A DNA stretch of 64,000 nucleotides, taken from Lampris incognitus. Lineage: Eukaryota > Chordata > Actinopteri > Lampriformes > Lampridae. Position 1 is the first letter of the stretch. Each line of letters begins with the position of its first letter. Positions 50,640 through 61,649 of the stretch are shown here, one piece after another. The stretch covers positions 2,174,391-2,238,390 of the forward strand of contig NC_079213.1 in assembly GCF_029633865.1 (NCBI RefSeq), in the 5' to 3' direction. A model generated the notes under the pieces. The model was not told where the DNA came from. It searched no databases and saw nothing but the letters and a program-made list of their open reading frames with translations. Position numbers and translations under genes: made by a program.

Positions 50640-51089
50640 CACATGTAGCACCCACCCCCTACTCTGTGTCTCTAGACGCCGTGAAAGAGAATAAACTAGG
50701 AAGGTGGGGCTACGGGTTTGTATACTAATACTACTCTGAATAAGAGTTAACTATACCCGGCAAAATTATGCTTAATGAAATCAACTTATTATTCAGATGA
50801 AATAACTGGACCAGACACCCTCCTTATATAAACAGGTAACGTGTTGAATTTAGGAATGTGAATAAAGTTGTGACAGCAGCAATGCAAGCAGGCGCACAAT
50901 TATCAATTATGTCAAAGACCCCAAAAAAGAAAACGCAAATAAAGAATAATATGACTCCAGTCAATAGTTGCACAACCAATACCTTTGTGCATCCCAAGTA
51001 TACCAGTGCTTAGGAGATGGGAAAATTATCTTATATATATATAAATGTGTGTATGTATATATATGTGTGTATGTATATATATATGTGTG

Positions 51090-51146
<57 letters not shown>

Positions 51147-51640
51147 ATATATCTAATTTTAAATAGAATAGAGTGGGAAAGAATTTGTATAAAGCGAGAC
51201 CAGGATTGTGATAGTAATATTATATCTATTTAGTGGACAATATGACACAAGCTGTGAGTATACCTCCAATAAGGCTAACTATCTATAGCTTTTAAATAGG
51301 CTGGGCCTAATGGCTTTAACTGTAAGCAGTACTATAGCAGATACTCTGCTTTAAATGGACCCCTGGGAATGTATTGGCTGTGCTGCAACAGAGGAATTCA
51401 CATTGTGCTTTAAAACAAGTGCACGTACCTTTGTGGTACAATAATATACCCCCAAGTAAAAACAAAACAAAAAATACCTGTTGCTCAACCTCACAAACGT
51501 AATAACAGTGGTGGGCCCACACACTTTATAACACAAATAAAATAACCCGAAAGCCGGCATAAACTAATAAACAGTGCAGGCCTGGTCGCTGCTTGGGTGC
51601 GTGGTGACCTGTGCGCTACTTACAATGGGCCCCTTCACTC
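50640..51640. other. unassigned AT-rich spacer with (TA/TG)n
   Basis: No gene recognised. Compound TATATG/TA microsatellite at 51033-51150. Confidence 0.6.
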
Positions 51641-51711
51641 AACAGAGCCGAATGAGACGGGACTTACCAATGTCCGCGGGTGGTCGTGTGGGACAAGTAG
51701 CGCTGCCTTGT

Positions 51712-52895
51712 GGCCAGGAGAACTCTGTACGCTGCCACGTAGCACAGAGTGGGAACGATGTTGCCAGGGAAACTCTGTTCGAGTCCAGGAGAGCTCTGTA
51801 CACGCCTGCGTAGCACAGAGTGGGAACGATGTTGCCAGGGAAACTCTGTTCGAGTCCAGGAGAGCGCCGTACGCTGCCACGTAGCACAGAGCGGGAACGA
51901 TGATGCCAGGGAAACTCTGTTCGAGTCCAGGAGAGCTCCGTACGCTGCCACGTAGCACAGAGCGGGAACGATGATGCCAGGGAAACTGTTCGAGTCCAGG
52001 AGAGCTCTGTCCGCGCCCGCGTAGTACAGAGTGGGAACGATATTGCCAGGGAAACTCTGTTCGAGTCCAGGAGAGCGCCGTACGCTGCCACGTAGCACAG
52101 AGCGGGAACGATGATGCCAGGGAAACTCTGTTCGAGTCCAGGAGAGCTCCGTACGCTGCCACGTAGCACAGAGCGGGAACGATGATGCCAGGGAAACTGT
52201 TCGAGTCCAGGAGAGCTCTGTCCGCGCCCGCGTAGTACAGAGTGGGAACGATATTGCCAGGGAAACTCTGTTCGAGTCCAGGAGAGGTCCGTACGCGCCC
52301 ACGTAGCACAGAGCGGGAACGATGTTGCCAGGGAGACTCTGTTCGAGTCCAGGAGAACTCTGTACGCGCCCGCGTAGCACAGAGCGGGAACGATGTTGCC
52401 AGGGATACTCTGTTCGAGTCCAGGACAGCTCCGTACGCGCCCACGTAGCACAGAGTGGGAACGATGATGCCAGGGAGACTCTGTTCGAGTCCAGGAGACC
52501 TCCGTACACTGCCACGTAGCACAGAGCGGGAACGATGTTGCCAGGGAAACTCTGATCGAGTCCAGGAGAGCTCCGTACGCACCCAAGTAGCACAGAGCGG
52601 GAACGATGATGCCAGGGAAACTCTGATCGAGTCCAGGAGAGCTCCGTACGCACCCACGTAGCACAGAGCGGGAACGATGATGCCAGGGAAACTCTGATCG
52701 AGTCCAGGAGAGCTCCGTATGCACCCACGTAGCACAGAGCGGGAACGATGATGCCAGGGAAACTCTGATCGAGTCCAGGAGAGCTCCATACGCGGGCACG
52801 TAGCACAGAGTGGGAACGATGATGCCAGGGAGACTGTGTTCGAGTCCAGGAGAGCTCCATACGCGGCCACGTAGCACAGAGCAGAAAGGATGACC
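51712..52895. repeat. 71-bp minisatellite, about 16 copies
   Basis: GTAGCACAGAGCGGGAACGA, TGATGCCAGGGAAACTCTGT and TCGAGTCCAGGAGAGCTCCG TACGC recur every 71 bp (51739, 51810, 51881). Two units lack 2 bp (GGAAACTGTTCG). 71 is 3n+2, and stops are absent on the minus strand, so all three minus frames stay open for over 400 codons. There is no gene context. Confidence 0.95.
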
Positions 52896-53028
52896 AAAAT
52901 CCAGTGATGAACTGCTGTATACCAAATTCACGCACGGTGCGCGTGACCAGGTTGCTGTACTGCCGAATACTATGGCTCAGTCCCACGAGCTACCGGCTCA
53001 CCGAAACAAGGCAGAGTATTTACGATAC

Positions 53029-53375
53029 AGATAAGCTAACCTGCCAGCATATTTGACTAGCAAGACAACCGGTAATGGACACCGTGGTTAGCTAACTTAC
53101 AGATAAGCTAACTTGCCAGCATATTTGACTAGCAAGACAACCGGTAATGGACACTGTGGTCAGCTAACTTACAGATAAGCTAACTTGCCAGCATATTTGA
53201 CTAGCAAGACAACCGGTAATGGACACCGTGGTCAGCTAACTTACAGATAAGCTAACTTGCCAGCATATTTGACTAGCAAGACAACCGGTAATGGACACCG
53301 TGGTCAGCTAACTTACAGATAAGCTAACTTGCTAGCATATTTGACTAGCGAGACACTCGTAAAGAATACTGGGGT
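53029..53375. repeat. 72-bp tandem repeat, 5 copies
   Basis: AGATAAGCTAACTTGCCAGC, ATATTTGACTAGCAAGACAA and CCGGTAATGGACACCGTGGT at 53029, 53101, 53173, 53245 and 53317 (72-bp period). The last copy is diverged. Confidence 0.95.
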
Positions 53376-54420
53376 CGACAGAAAATAAAACACGTCTTTC
53401 AAACGTGCTATAAAACCGAGTCGACTCCTATATTTTGTCAGTAAAAGACCGTAATTCGAATGACAACTGCCGTCATTACAGTAAAGGTTAGATTAGCCTA
53501 ACTACCCAAGCTAATCGGGAGCAATCAGCTTACGTTAGAATTAGCTAGCTAGCTAGCTGGTTGAGCTAGCAAACGAAGATAACAGTGAGAATTTACGTAC
53601 ACAACCTCAAACTGAATATAATCTGACTCAACATACCTTGCAATTTACACGTTTGATCAACGTATAAGAGTCGACTCTAACAAGTATGTAATTAAAGCTG
53701 AATACAGGATAATGCTGTGGAGGCTGAAAGCAGTGGAATGCTACTTGACTTGAGACCTTCACTCACGAACTCTCGTTCCCCTTCTCTCTCGAGTTCTCTC
53801 TATTCCCGCCCCCCATCCAATCACAAGAAAGATTTGCCCTTATTGACATTTGAAATTAACCAATAAAACACTCTTTATGTCATACAGAGTAGGTTGTATA
53901 CTTGCTGTGTATGCCACGTGTATGCTCATGTACATTCCCATCAAACTTGCTTAGGTTTCTTCTTTTTGCGGGCAGACGGGATGCGAACCTCAGACATTAG
54001 CCAATCCCCAACGACACAGTAGAACAGCGTGCATTTAACAACGGGGTCCCGAGCCCCCGGGGCTGGAGGGACTACGTGTCCAGTCTGGCCTGGGAACAGG
54101 TCGGGATCCCCAGGAGGAGCTGGAGGTCCGGAGTGGCCCAGCTACCAGCGCGACCCCAGCCCGGAGAAGCGGCTGGAGACGGATGAGATGGAGCCTAACC
54201 CCGCCTTTTCTCCCCCGCGCTACACTCTCCCCCTTCTAGACCTCTGATGTCCCCATCGAACACGTGCTTATTCCCTCGGTCGGGGCTCCACACACAGTAA
54301 AAGAGGATTTGGGGTTTAAGTCAGACGGACTCGTGTGATTATGATGAGAACTCATCGGCCGTCACAACGAAATAAAACGAGTTACAACAAGTTCAAGTTG
54401 AGAAGAGGCTTGAAAGCTCG
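53376..54420. other. spacer grading into a CpG-rich region
   Basis: Includes GCTAGCTAGCTAGCTGG (53538) and CCAAT boxes (53815, 53858). A B-box-like string on the minus strand (AGGTTCGCATCCCG at about 53990) has no A box. No gene recognised. Confidence 0.5.
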
Positions 54421-54439
54421 TAACAACCCGCTTACTGCG

Positions 54440-54620
54440 GAAAACGAGTCAGCGTCGGCAGTACTCAACACGCATGCGCCTGCGTATGACGTCACGTCAC
54501 AGCGGAACACCCCGCGCGTGCAGTCCATTCGGCAAGTAAATCGGCCGCCATCTTCCGCGGAGCTGAAACGGCGCCGCGGAGCCAAACCTTTAGCAAGTCA
54601 GTAGGTTTTAATGTCATATA
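54440..54620 (+). promoter_or_regulatory. CpG promoter-like segment with NRF1-, CRE- and YY1-type sites
   Basis: CGCATGCGCCTGCG (54471, NRF1-like), TGACGTCA (54487-54494, CRE palindrome) and GGCCGCCATCTT (54543-54554, YY1 initiator-type) lie within 85 bp in CpG-dense sequence. This is a typical housekeeping-promoter set. The YY1 orientation (GCCATCTT) favours transcription to the right. Confidence 0.6.
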
Positions 54621-55117
54621 TGCTGTTCATGTGTGGGCAGTGCGACATAGCCAGCCAGTCGCTGTCTCAGACGGCCCGTCTCCATAAGTTCTGGTGCAGG
54701 TTTTGGGTTCTCTTTGCTTTGGGGTAATACGTTAGCATGTCAACGAGCGACGGTGGCGGTGTGTTCTTGTGTAGAGCTCACTACAAATATGGCGAAAAAC
54801 GTGTTATAACATTTCTAAAAGTGCAATGCCGTCACGGCAATCAATGTATAAACGTGTGAACATTTTTCCATGCTATACTTTTTAGTGTTTCTTTTGTTAA
54901 ACTTCATGATGGACGAAACGTTCACTCCAGCTGCTGTGATGGCCGCCGTTGTTGTCCGCTAGCTAGCTAGCTAGCTAACAAACACTGGGTTACAGGCCCG
55001 TCTGAGCAAGGCTGCGGTTGAGCTGACTGTAACCGACCACAACGTCTGGGTGCTGATGTTGTTTTTGGTTTTTGCCAGAATTGAGTTGTGCCAAAAATAA
55101 ATGGGCCTGCAGCAGCT

Positions 55118-55162
55118 ACCCTAAATTCAGAAACTACCTTGTAGAGTTTCTGAATTCAGGGT
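55118..55162. repeat. 18-bp inverted repeat
   Basis: ACCCTAAATTCAGAAACT and, after a 9-bp loop, AGTTTCTGAATTCAGGGT: a hairpin with one mismatch. Confidence 0.85.
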
Positions 55163-55270
55163 ACAACTCCACCTTGTAGAGACCACAAGGTGTAGCCAGA
55201 ACAAGGGGGCTACATTTGGCGGGATGTAATATCAATTTTTCATATATGTAGATCGTCAAGGAATTCAACA

Positions 55271-55396
55271 GGCTGATGTCGATGGTTGTATGAGGGCCTT
55301 GACAGCCATCTGCAAAATATCCTTCAGTTGTTTTGGTCCGAGCACTGCGAGGAGATCAAAGAAATGACATCCTTACTGGAGAGCCTCGACAAGGAT
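55271..55396 (+). pseudogene. candidate exon of unidentified gene, apparently frameshifted
   Basis: From 55271 one frame reads ADVDGCMRAL and then loses sense. One base out of register, from 55298, the sequence reads LDSHLQNILQLFWSEHCEEI then KEMTSLLESLDKD up to a consensus donor GAT|GTAAGT. The helical, polar composition looks protein-like. A missing base near 55295-55298 (GGGCC) would join the two frames. It may be an assembly or sequencing error or a real pseudogene. No family recognised. Confidence 0.35.
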
Positions 55397-55757
55397 GTAA
55401 GTACATTTCTTTACTTAAAATACTTTTAATGCAATATAGATGCCTTTCTAGATTCATTCTGTGTTCAAATGTAAACTCACTGTTATGTTCTTAAATTATT
55501 TTGAATGTTTGAAGACAACAGGGTACAAGCGCAGCAGGGTCTTAGTGGTGATCATATACAGGTAACTTGTATGTTATCGCCGCAAGAGCCTGTAACAGGT
55601 GCTGTTTGGATACTTCAGATGTACTGTTTAATTCCATCTTGTAAAGGTCTCATTGTAAGGGTGGAATATGGTCTCAATCAAAAATATAAAATACAAGTCT
55701 CCTTCTAAAATGATCCACATTGTGGGGTTTATGCAAAATTACATTTTTATTTCACAG

Positions 55758-55844
55758 GCAGTAAGTATTAAAAGTGTGCTGCAACAGACGGGTATTCATG
55801 AAGGTCTTCCTTGCAAAAATGAGCAAGTGGTACGTCATACATAG
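55758..55844 (+). CDS. candidate last exon of the same unidentified gene
   Basis: TTTTTATTTCACAG is a strong acceptor. The exon reads AVSIKSVLQQTGIHEGLPCK NEQVVRHT then TAG (55842). Phase 0 fits the donor at 55396. Function unknown. Confidence 0.35.
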   Translation, partial: AVSIKSVLQQTGIHEGLPCKNEQVVRHT

Positions 55845-55915
55845 AAGGAATAAAAAAGAGGGGGCAAGAGAAGATGGATGGAAGGAAGTGATGATGGATA
55901 AAGAGGGAGGGAGGT

Positions 55916-56509
55916 AGCAGGGGTGGAAGTAATTAATTACATATACTCAAATTACTGTAATTAAGTCAATTTTTTGGGTACTTTTATCAATATTTTTCAA
56001 TTCTGTAATTTTACTCGTACTTAAGTATGCATTACACAGTGTAATCTATTTAGTTACTTTTAAAATCCTAATCGAGTTCTGAGTACAATTTGAATTAATA
56101 TCTAAACCTTTCATCTGCATCTTTGTAGCCAGTATGGCTATCTGATCACAAACAGGCCAAAACCCCGACATACAGTAAAAAAAAAAAAAAAAAAAAAACA
56201 CAACTCTGTAGCAGGTCCAGGTTTGGAGATGTGACCATGACTACTGAACAGAGCAGCACAGGAGTTGGGAGTAATTTAGACTTAACATTTGGAGAAACAG
56301 AAACCCCTGTGATTGAATGCCTGCTAATTTATAATACATTAAACATCAATGGTTCAAAAGTAACTAATACTCTGAGTAGTGTTTAAGAAGAATTCTTTGT
56401 ACTTAAATATTATTTTAATACAAGTAGTTTTACTTGTAATTGAGTAATATTTCAGTATTGTAACTACTCGTACTTGAGTACAGATTTTCAGTACTCTTTC
56501 CACCACTGG
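55916..56509. mobile_element. hAT-like MITE, about 590 bp
   Basis: The left end CAGGGGTGGAAGTAATTAAT and the right end ...AGTACTCTTTCCACCACTG are inverted. Both interiors carry complementary ACTTAAGTA/TACTTGAGTA-rich arms. An A-run lies at 56181-56198. No coding capacity. Flanking duplication unclear (GGTAG-like). Confidence 0.7.
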
Positions 56510-56510
56510 T

Positions 56511-57200
56511 AGGAAGGTAGGTAGATAGATCAATTTGACAGATAGATTTGACTGACAGTCATAAAATACACATTATACAGCTTCATCTGACGACGGTTAT
56601 CATTCATTTACAAATTGTCGAGACTTATATCCATTCTGATCCTTGTCAGAATGATGACTGAAGTAATTTTGCACGAACTCTACAGTGTGCCTTTAATCAC
56701 TTTTGAAAACTTGTGAGACTTGCATTTTACATTTTTGACTGAGACTATTTTCCACTCATGCAATGAATCCCTCAGAAGGTCAAATAAGCACAATCATTTA
56801 AACATGTTTTTGAACACACTCACTACTTACTGAGGCCTTGTATTATATTTTCATTCAGTTTTACAGGGTTCACACCATCATGAAATTCTTGGAAAATGTA
56901 TGAAATTAGAAAACGTTTTCCAGGCCTGGAAATGGTTTGAAACTAAGAATTTTTTAGTAAAGTTTTCAATACATGTCTAGACAAATATATTGATAAACAC
57001 GTACTACGTTATCTGCTTATGATGCCATTATAGTGTGTTATAACCCATTTGTCAGCTGTTAAGGCTGTACTGAATACAAGTGGTAAATAGTGTGGCCTAA
57101 AGCAGTATTAATGGAAATTCAGTGATAGAAAACTGAGAAGAAGCGGTTCACATTGGGAAAAGTTGCAACCAGAGAATTTTGGGCATTTCCCACTATTTCT
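56511..57200. other. unassigned AT-rich spacer
   Basis: No gene or recognisable repeat. Confidence 0.5.
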
Positions 57201-57299
57201 GCTTGTTAAATGACAGCAACAACTATAATAATAATAATTATGCAAGTCTTTGGCCAGTCCCACATAATGTGTTTCAACCCTGATTTTATTCAAATCACC

Positions 57300-57630
57300 A
57301 GAATGTCTTGTGAAGCGAGGGGGTTATATCACAGTCTGTATTTTCCTTTCTATAATTCGGCTGAACTGAAAGTAGTTCATGCTACAAGTCATCAGTATTT
57401 GAATCGTACAGTCGAGCAAATGAAAAAAGCTGTCTCTTTCAGAGCCACATCACTTTTGGGGTTTAGAGCTTGGATGCTTTTCATCATGTCACAGTTTGTC
57501 TCTGTAAACCGGCTGTTAAGCTCATTGAGCATCAGTACACAGTGTTCACCCAGTTTAGAGCTTAGTCCTTGTTGTTGTGGCTGTATTGCAGTATCACATC
57601 ACTCAGAAATGTTCAACACTTCATCCCACA
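57300..57630 (-). mobile_element. probable hAT transposase fossil
   Basis: The minus strand reads LGEHCVLMLNELNSRFTETN then CDMMKSIQALNPKSDVAL, resembling the ...ELNxRF...SIQALNPxSD block of hAT/ZMYM-like transposases. The plus-strand CAGTCTGTATTTTCCTTTCT AT at 57333 matches the 49.6-kb hAT fossil. Decayed by stops. Confidence 0.45.
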
Positions 57631-57645
57631 AGTTATCAAAAATCA

Positions 57646-57765
57646 ACAGCTTTTGAAAAGTCAATTGATGAAGACTAGCACATTAGCTTTTGAAAAGTCA
57701 AGTGATGAAGACTGCAGCACATCAGCTTTTGAAAAGTCAAGTGATGAAGACTAGCACATCAAAGA
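57646..57765. repeat. 41-bp tandem repeat, 3 copies
   Basis: AGCTTTTGAAAAGTCAAGTG ATGAAGACT-AGCACATC, three copies with small differences. Confidence 0.9.
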
Positions 57766-58320
57766 GAAGTTTTGTTTCTTCAAACACTTGACAGAGTGTA
57801 ATGATGCACAAACATGACACAGGCCGTCTTTCTGTCTTTCGATCCGTCTTGACAGAAGAAGAAAAAAACCTGAGGAGATGTGACAACATCATGTGACCAC
57901 CACAGATCAGGACACAACTCGGGGTCATTCTCTTATCTGACAGGAAGTGACCTGGTCTGAATGGAGAAAAAAAGTAATACTTCTCCATATACAAGGCTAG
58001 ACATGGAGGATGCATGTGAAGCATTCCAGTCCAAGAGAGAGAACTCTGGTTGCTTTCACTCCAGTTCCTTCAGTTGCTTCCAGTTCATTGGGTTCTATAT
58101 TCCAGTCCAGTCCAGTGACTCCAGTCTGGCTCTTGTATGAGCAGCAGCAGCAGAAGTCCGTGTTGACAGTAAAGACAGTTGATTTATTTCCATCAGCAAA
58201 GGACAAAGACACATTTACCATCAAAGATAAGACTACTTCCCCTTATCATTGATCCTGCGTGTGTTTGCATGCATTTCCACTGAGGTGACTTATTGCTTGC
58301 CTGGTTTATGGCTTGATGAG
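57766..58320. other. unassigned spacer
   Basis: Mixed sequence with CCAGTCCAGTCCAGT (58103). No gene recognised. Confidence 0.5.
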
Positions 58321-58325
58321 AGAGC

Positions 58326-58456
<131 letters not shown>

Positions 58457-59538
58457 CAGCTTTATGAATGGCTTTTCTGTCCAAAGATCAAAGTTTAGCT
58501 GACAGAGAGACGATCCTCTGTCTGAATTCCTCTTCGATTTATCAATTGTTCCTTTACTTCTGAAGTGACAAGATGATTTAAATGGATGGACTTCTGAGTC
58601 TGACACCGGAGGATCTTCTTCTTTTCTTTAGGATCTGAGGCATCTTTCACCACACAGATGGATTATACTTGAAGGTGAAGGTCTGGAAACAGGAGATCAA
58701 CGTCATCGACGGACTGGCGGCCATCTTGGAGAAGAAACGCCGGTGTGATCTTTTTCTGGTTCAGTATGTCTACTTTCCTCTAATTGTTTGCCATAGAACT
58801 GCATCCCATGAAGAAAACTCAAAACATGTTTTCCTTTTATTTTAACACATCACTTTCATCTTTATTCTCTATTTTTGTAATCACTTTTAAACTCAGAGTT
58901 AATCATCACTTACGAGTTGCTTTGGGTCTGTTTCCCATAGATCCACTTCTAAATCACAGAACGTTCTGGACTTAAGGAATGTTCTCGTCATGAGACGTTC
59001 ATTATCCAAACACAAACAGAGGAAGTGGTTTTATACAGCTCTTAGTCCTGGTTTGCAAATGTGTGAAAGTGATTAAGGATTTTAAACCAAACTAAGACAC
59101 TTTAAAGGTAAAAAAAAAAAGGAAAAAAAAAAGGATAAAGTCTATTCTGGGCTGCCTGGGTTAGGGTTTGGGTAAAGAGGGTTTAAAGAAGGTGAAACAG
59201 GTCCAGGATCTGGTCAGGATCTTTATATTTGGTGCCGTATTATTCATTTGTTCCTCGTCCATCACTCGTCCTCAAGATATTTTCTTTACCTTCACTGCTG
59301 CAACGAAGTGAATTCAGGTTCGCTGATTTAATATTTTTAGTGCAAATATTCCATCCGGTAAACTCGGTGGAGTGTTTGGTAAGGATGTGGACTATGTCTT
59401 TACCCGGTGATGTGGCACCACACCATTCCAGATGAGAATCTGTTTTAAAATAAACTGGTATCTACTACTACTACTTTTGGCTGCTCCTGTTAGGGGTGGC
59501 CACAACGGATCATCCGTTTCCTAATTGTACATAGGATA
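58457..59538. other. spacer with one exon-like segment
   Basis: 58633-58764 follows a good acceptor (TCTTCTTTTCTTTAG at 58632). One frame contains KVKVWKQEINVIDGLAAILE KKRRCDLFLVQ, but no donor or partner exon fits. A-rich runs lie at 59109-59132. No assignment. Confidence 0.35.
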
Positions 59539-59540
59539 TA

Positions 59541-60653
59541 CACTACCGTTCAAAAGTTTGGGATCACCCAAACAATTTCGTGTTTTCCATGAAAAGTCAC
59601 ACTTATTCACCACCATATGTTGTGAAATGAATAGAAAATAGAGTCAAGACATTGACAAGGTTAGAAATAATGATTTGTATTTGAAATAAGATTTTTTTTA
59701 CATCAAACTTTGCTTTCGTCAAAGAATCCTCCATTTGCAGCAATTACAGCATTGCAGACCTTTGGCATTCTAGCTGTTAATTTGTTGAGGTAATCTGGAG
59801 AAATTGCACCCCACACTTCCAGAAGCAGCTCCCACAAGTTGGATTGGTTGGATGGGCACTTCTTTGAGCAGATTGAGTTTCTGGAGCATCACATTTGTGG
59901 GGTCAATTAAACGCTCAAAATGGCCAGAAAAAGAGAACTTTCATCTGAAACTCGACAGTCTATTCTTGTTCTTAGAAATGAAGGCTCTAACAGGTACTAT
60001 TTAATGAAGATGCCAGTTGGGGACCTGTGAGGCGTCTGTTTCTCAAACTAGAGACTCTAATGTACTTATCTTCTTGCTCAGTTGTGCAACGCGGCCTCCC
60101 ACTTCTTTTTCTACTCTGGTTAGAGCCTGTTTGTGCTGTCCTCTGAAGGGAGTAGTACACACCGGTGTAGGAAATCTTCAATTTCTTAGCAATTTCTCGC
60201 ATGGAATAGCCTTCATTTCTAAGAACAAGAATAGACTGTCGAGTTTCAGATGAAAGTTCTCTTTTTCTGGCCATTTTGAGCGTTTAATTGACCCCACAAA
60301 TGTGATGCTCCAGAAACTCAATCTGCTCAAAGAAGTGCCCATCCAACCAATCCAACTTGTGGGAGCTGCTTCTGGAAGCGTGGGGTGCAATTTCTCCAGA
60401 TTACCTCAACAAATTAACAGCTAGAATGCCAAAGGTCTGCAATGCTGTAATTGCTGCAAATGGAGGATTCTTTGACGAAAGCAAAGTTTGATGTAAAAAA
60501 AATCTTATTTCAAATACAAATCATTATTTCTAACCTTGTCAATGTCTTGACTCTATTTTCTATTCATTTCACAACATATGGTGGTGAATAAGTGTGACTT
60601 TTCATGGAAAACACAAAATTGTTTGGGTGATCCCAAACTTTTGAACGGTAGTG
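59541..60653. mobile_element. foldback Tc1/mariner derivative with 446-bp arms
   Basis: Near-perfect inverted arms, 59541-59986 and 60208-60653, begin CACTACCGTTCAAAAGTTTG and are flanked by TA (59539-59540 and 60654-60655). Each arm includes the transposase start (MARKRELSSETRQSILVLRN). On the minus strand the frame 60274-59987 continues through the helix-turn-helix (YSMREIAKKLKISYTGVYYS) and a GRPR hook (RKRSGRPRC) to about residue 90. No DDE catalytic domain is present. The internal 221 bp hold only the rest of the DNA-binding domain. Confidence 0.92.
59987..60274 (-). pseudogene. truncated Tc1 transposase, DNA-binding half only
   Basis: A 95-codon open frame starting at the ATG at 60274, inside the right arm. 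The first helix-turn-helix is at about residues 8-60. GRPR is at about 59-62, with the second HTH beginning (LTGPQLASSLN at about 83-93). It then runs into unrelated sequence at the left arm. If expressed, it could bind the element ends but not cut; that is inference. Confidence 0.8.
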
Positions 60654-60655
60654 TA

Positions 60656-60829
60656 CATACATAGGATATATAATCGTATGCAGTATATGTAAGATATATG
60701 TATGTATCCTATGTATATTGTATGTACATAGGATTGTTTCCTATGTTGGACATAAGCAGAGATTTCAGGGGGGACACAGAACACGGGGATCCACACATCT
60801 ATCCATTATCCAAACTGCTTATCCTGCTA

Positions 60830-60860
<31 letters not shown>

Positions 60861-61645
60861 TATTTGTCCCCTAAAGATGTAAGCCAGTAGTTTAATCAGC
60901 CACTGGGTGTCGGTGTTGCGCTGTATTTTCCCCTGAGAATTCACTAATTATCGCAGTTTGTCCCATACAGTAAGTACACCATAGTTCTGAAATCGCCATT
61001 TTGGGATGCCATCTTTTTCTTACTACTTAGTAAGGTAAGCAGTTTTAATGGTGGCCTACATTATCCTAAAATATCTGAATTAGAAAAAAAAAACGCCTAT
61101 CCAGTCAATCTGTTCAACTAATGTGTTTGTTAAGATGTTGATTTACACTTTGGTGTGGGTTTGAAAAGTGAGCTTCTTCTTCTTTCGGCATGTTGCGTGT
61201 CTCAGGGGTGGCCACAGCGGCTGTGTTTGAGAAGTGAGCACTTGTGTTGTATGTGTACATATTGGTCATCATGTTGGCTAGCTTGCTGTGTACCAGCAGA
61301 TCGCCCACTCAGTGGAAATATTGCAGGGTGAAAAATTAGCTTTTAGCTGTTGTCTGCTGCCCTGTTATGTCTTACTTTATTCCCACGCTAAATCATATGT
61401 TGAGAGTGCCTTATTTAATATGTGCAGCAGTTTGTTGTTGTTAGTGTTAGATTATTATTTTGCACTATTTATTTTTGCACAGGAACATATTTTCTAAAAG
61501 GAGTTTACTTTTACTACTTCATACAGTTATGGACCAGCAGCAGAGACAAAAACTGTTGTTGTGAGCAAATAAAGTGCTCCCGGGTCTCAACTACAATCCA
61601 GACCTCCCTTGTTAGATGTGTCCTTCTCTCCACACAACATATTAC
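60656..61645. other. unassigned AT-rich spacer
   Basis: (ATT)n at 60829-60860 and TACATAGGATATA repeats at 60656-60740, also found left of the Tc1 element. No gene recognised. Confidence 0.5.
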
Positions 61646-61649
61646 ACAT

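Noticed and set aside
51635..52986. Three 420-440-residue minus-strand proteins
   Set aside because: All are frame shifts of the same 71-bp tandem array; one real gene would not be open in all three frames.
53975..54010. tRNA gene on the minus strand (B-box AGGTTCGCATCC)
   Set aside because: No A box, no cloverleaf arms; at most a SINE or pseudo-tRNA remnant.
58633..58764. Exon containing KVKVWKQEINVIDGLAAILE
   Set aside because: Good acceptor but no donor, no partner exon and no recognised family; kept only as a note.
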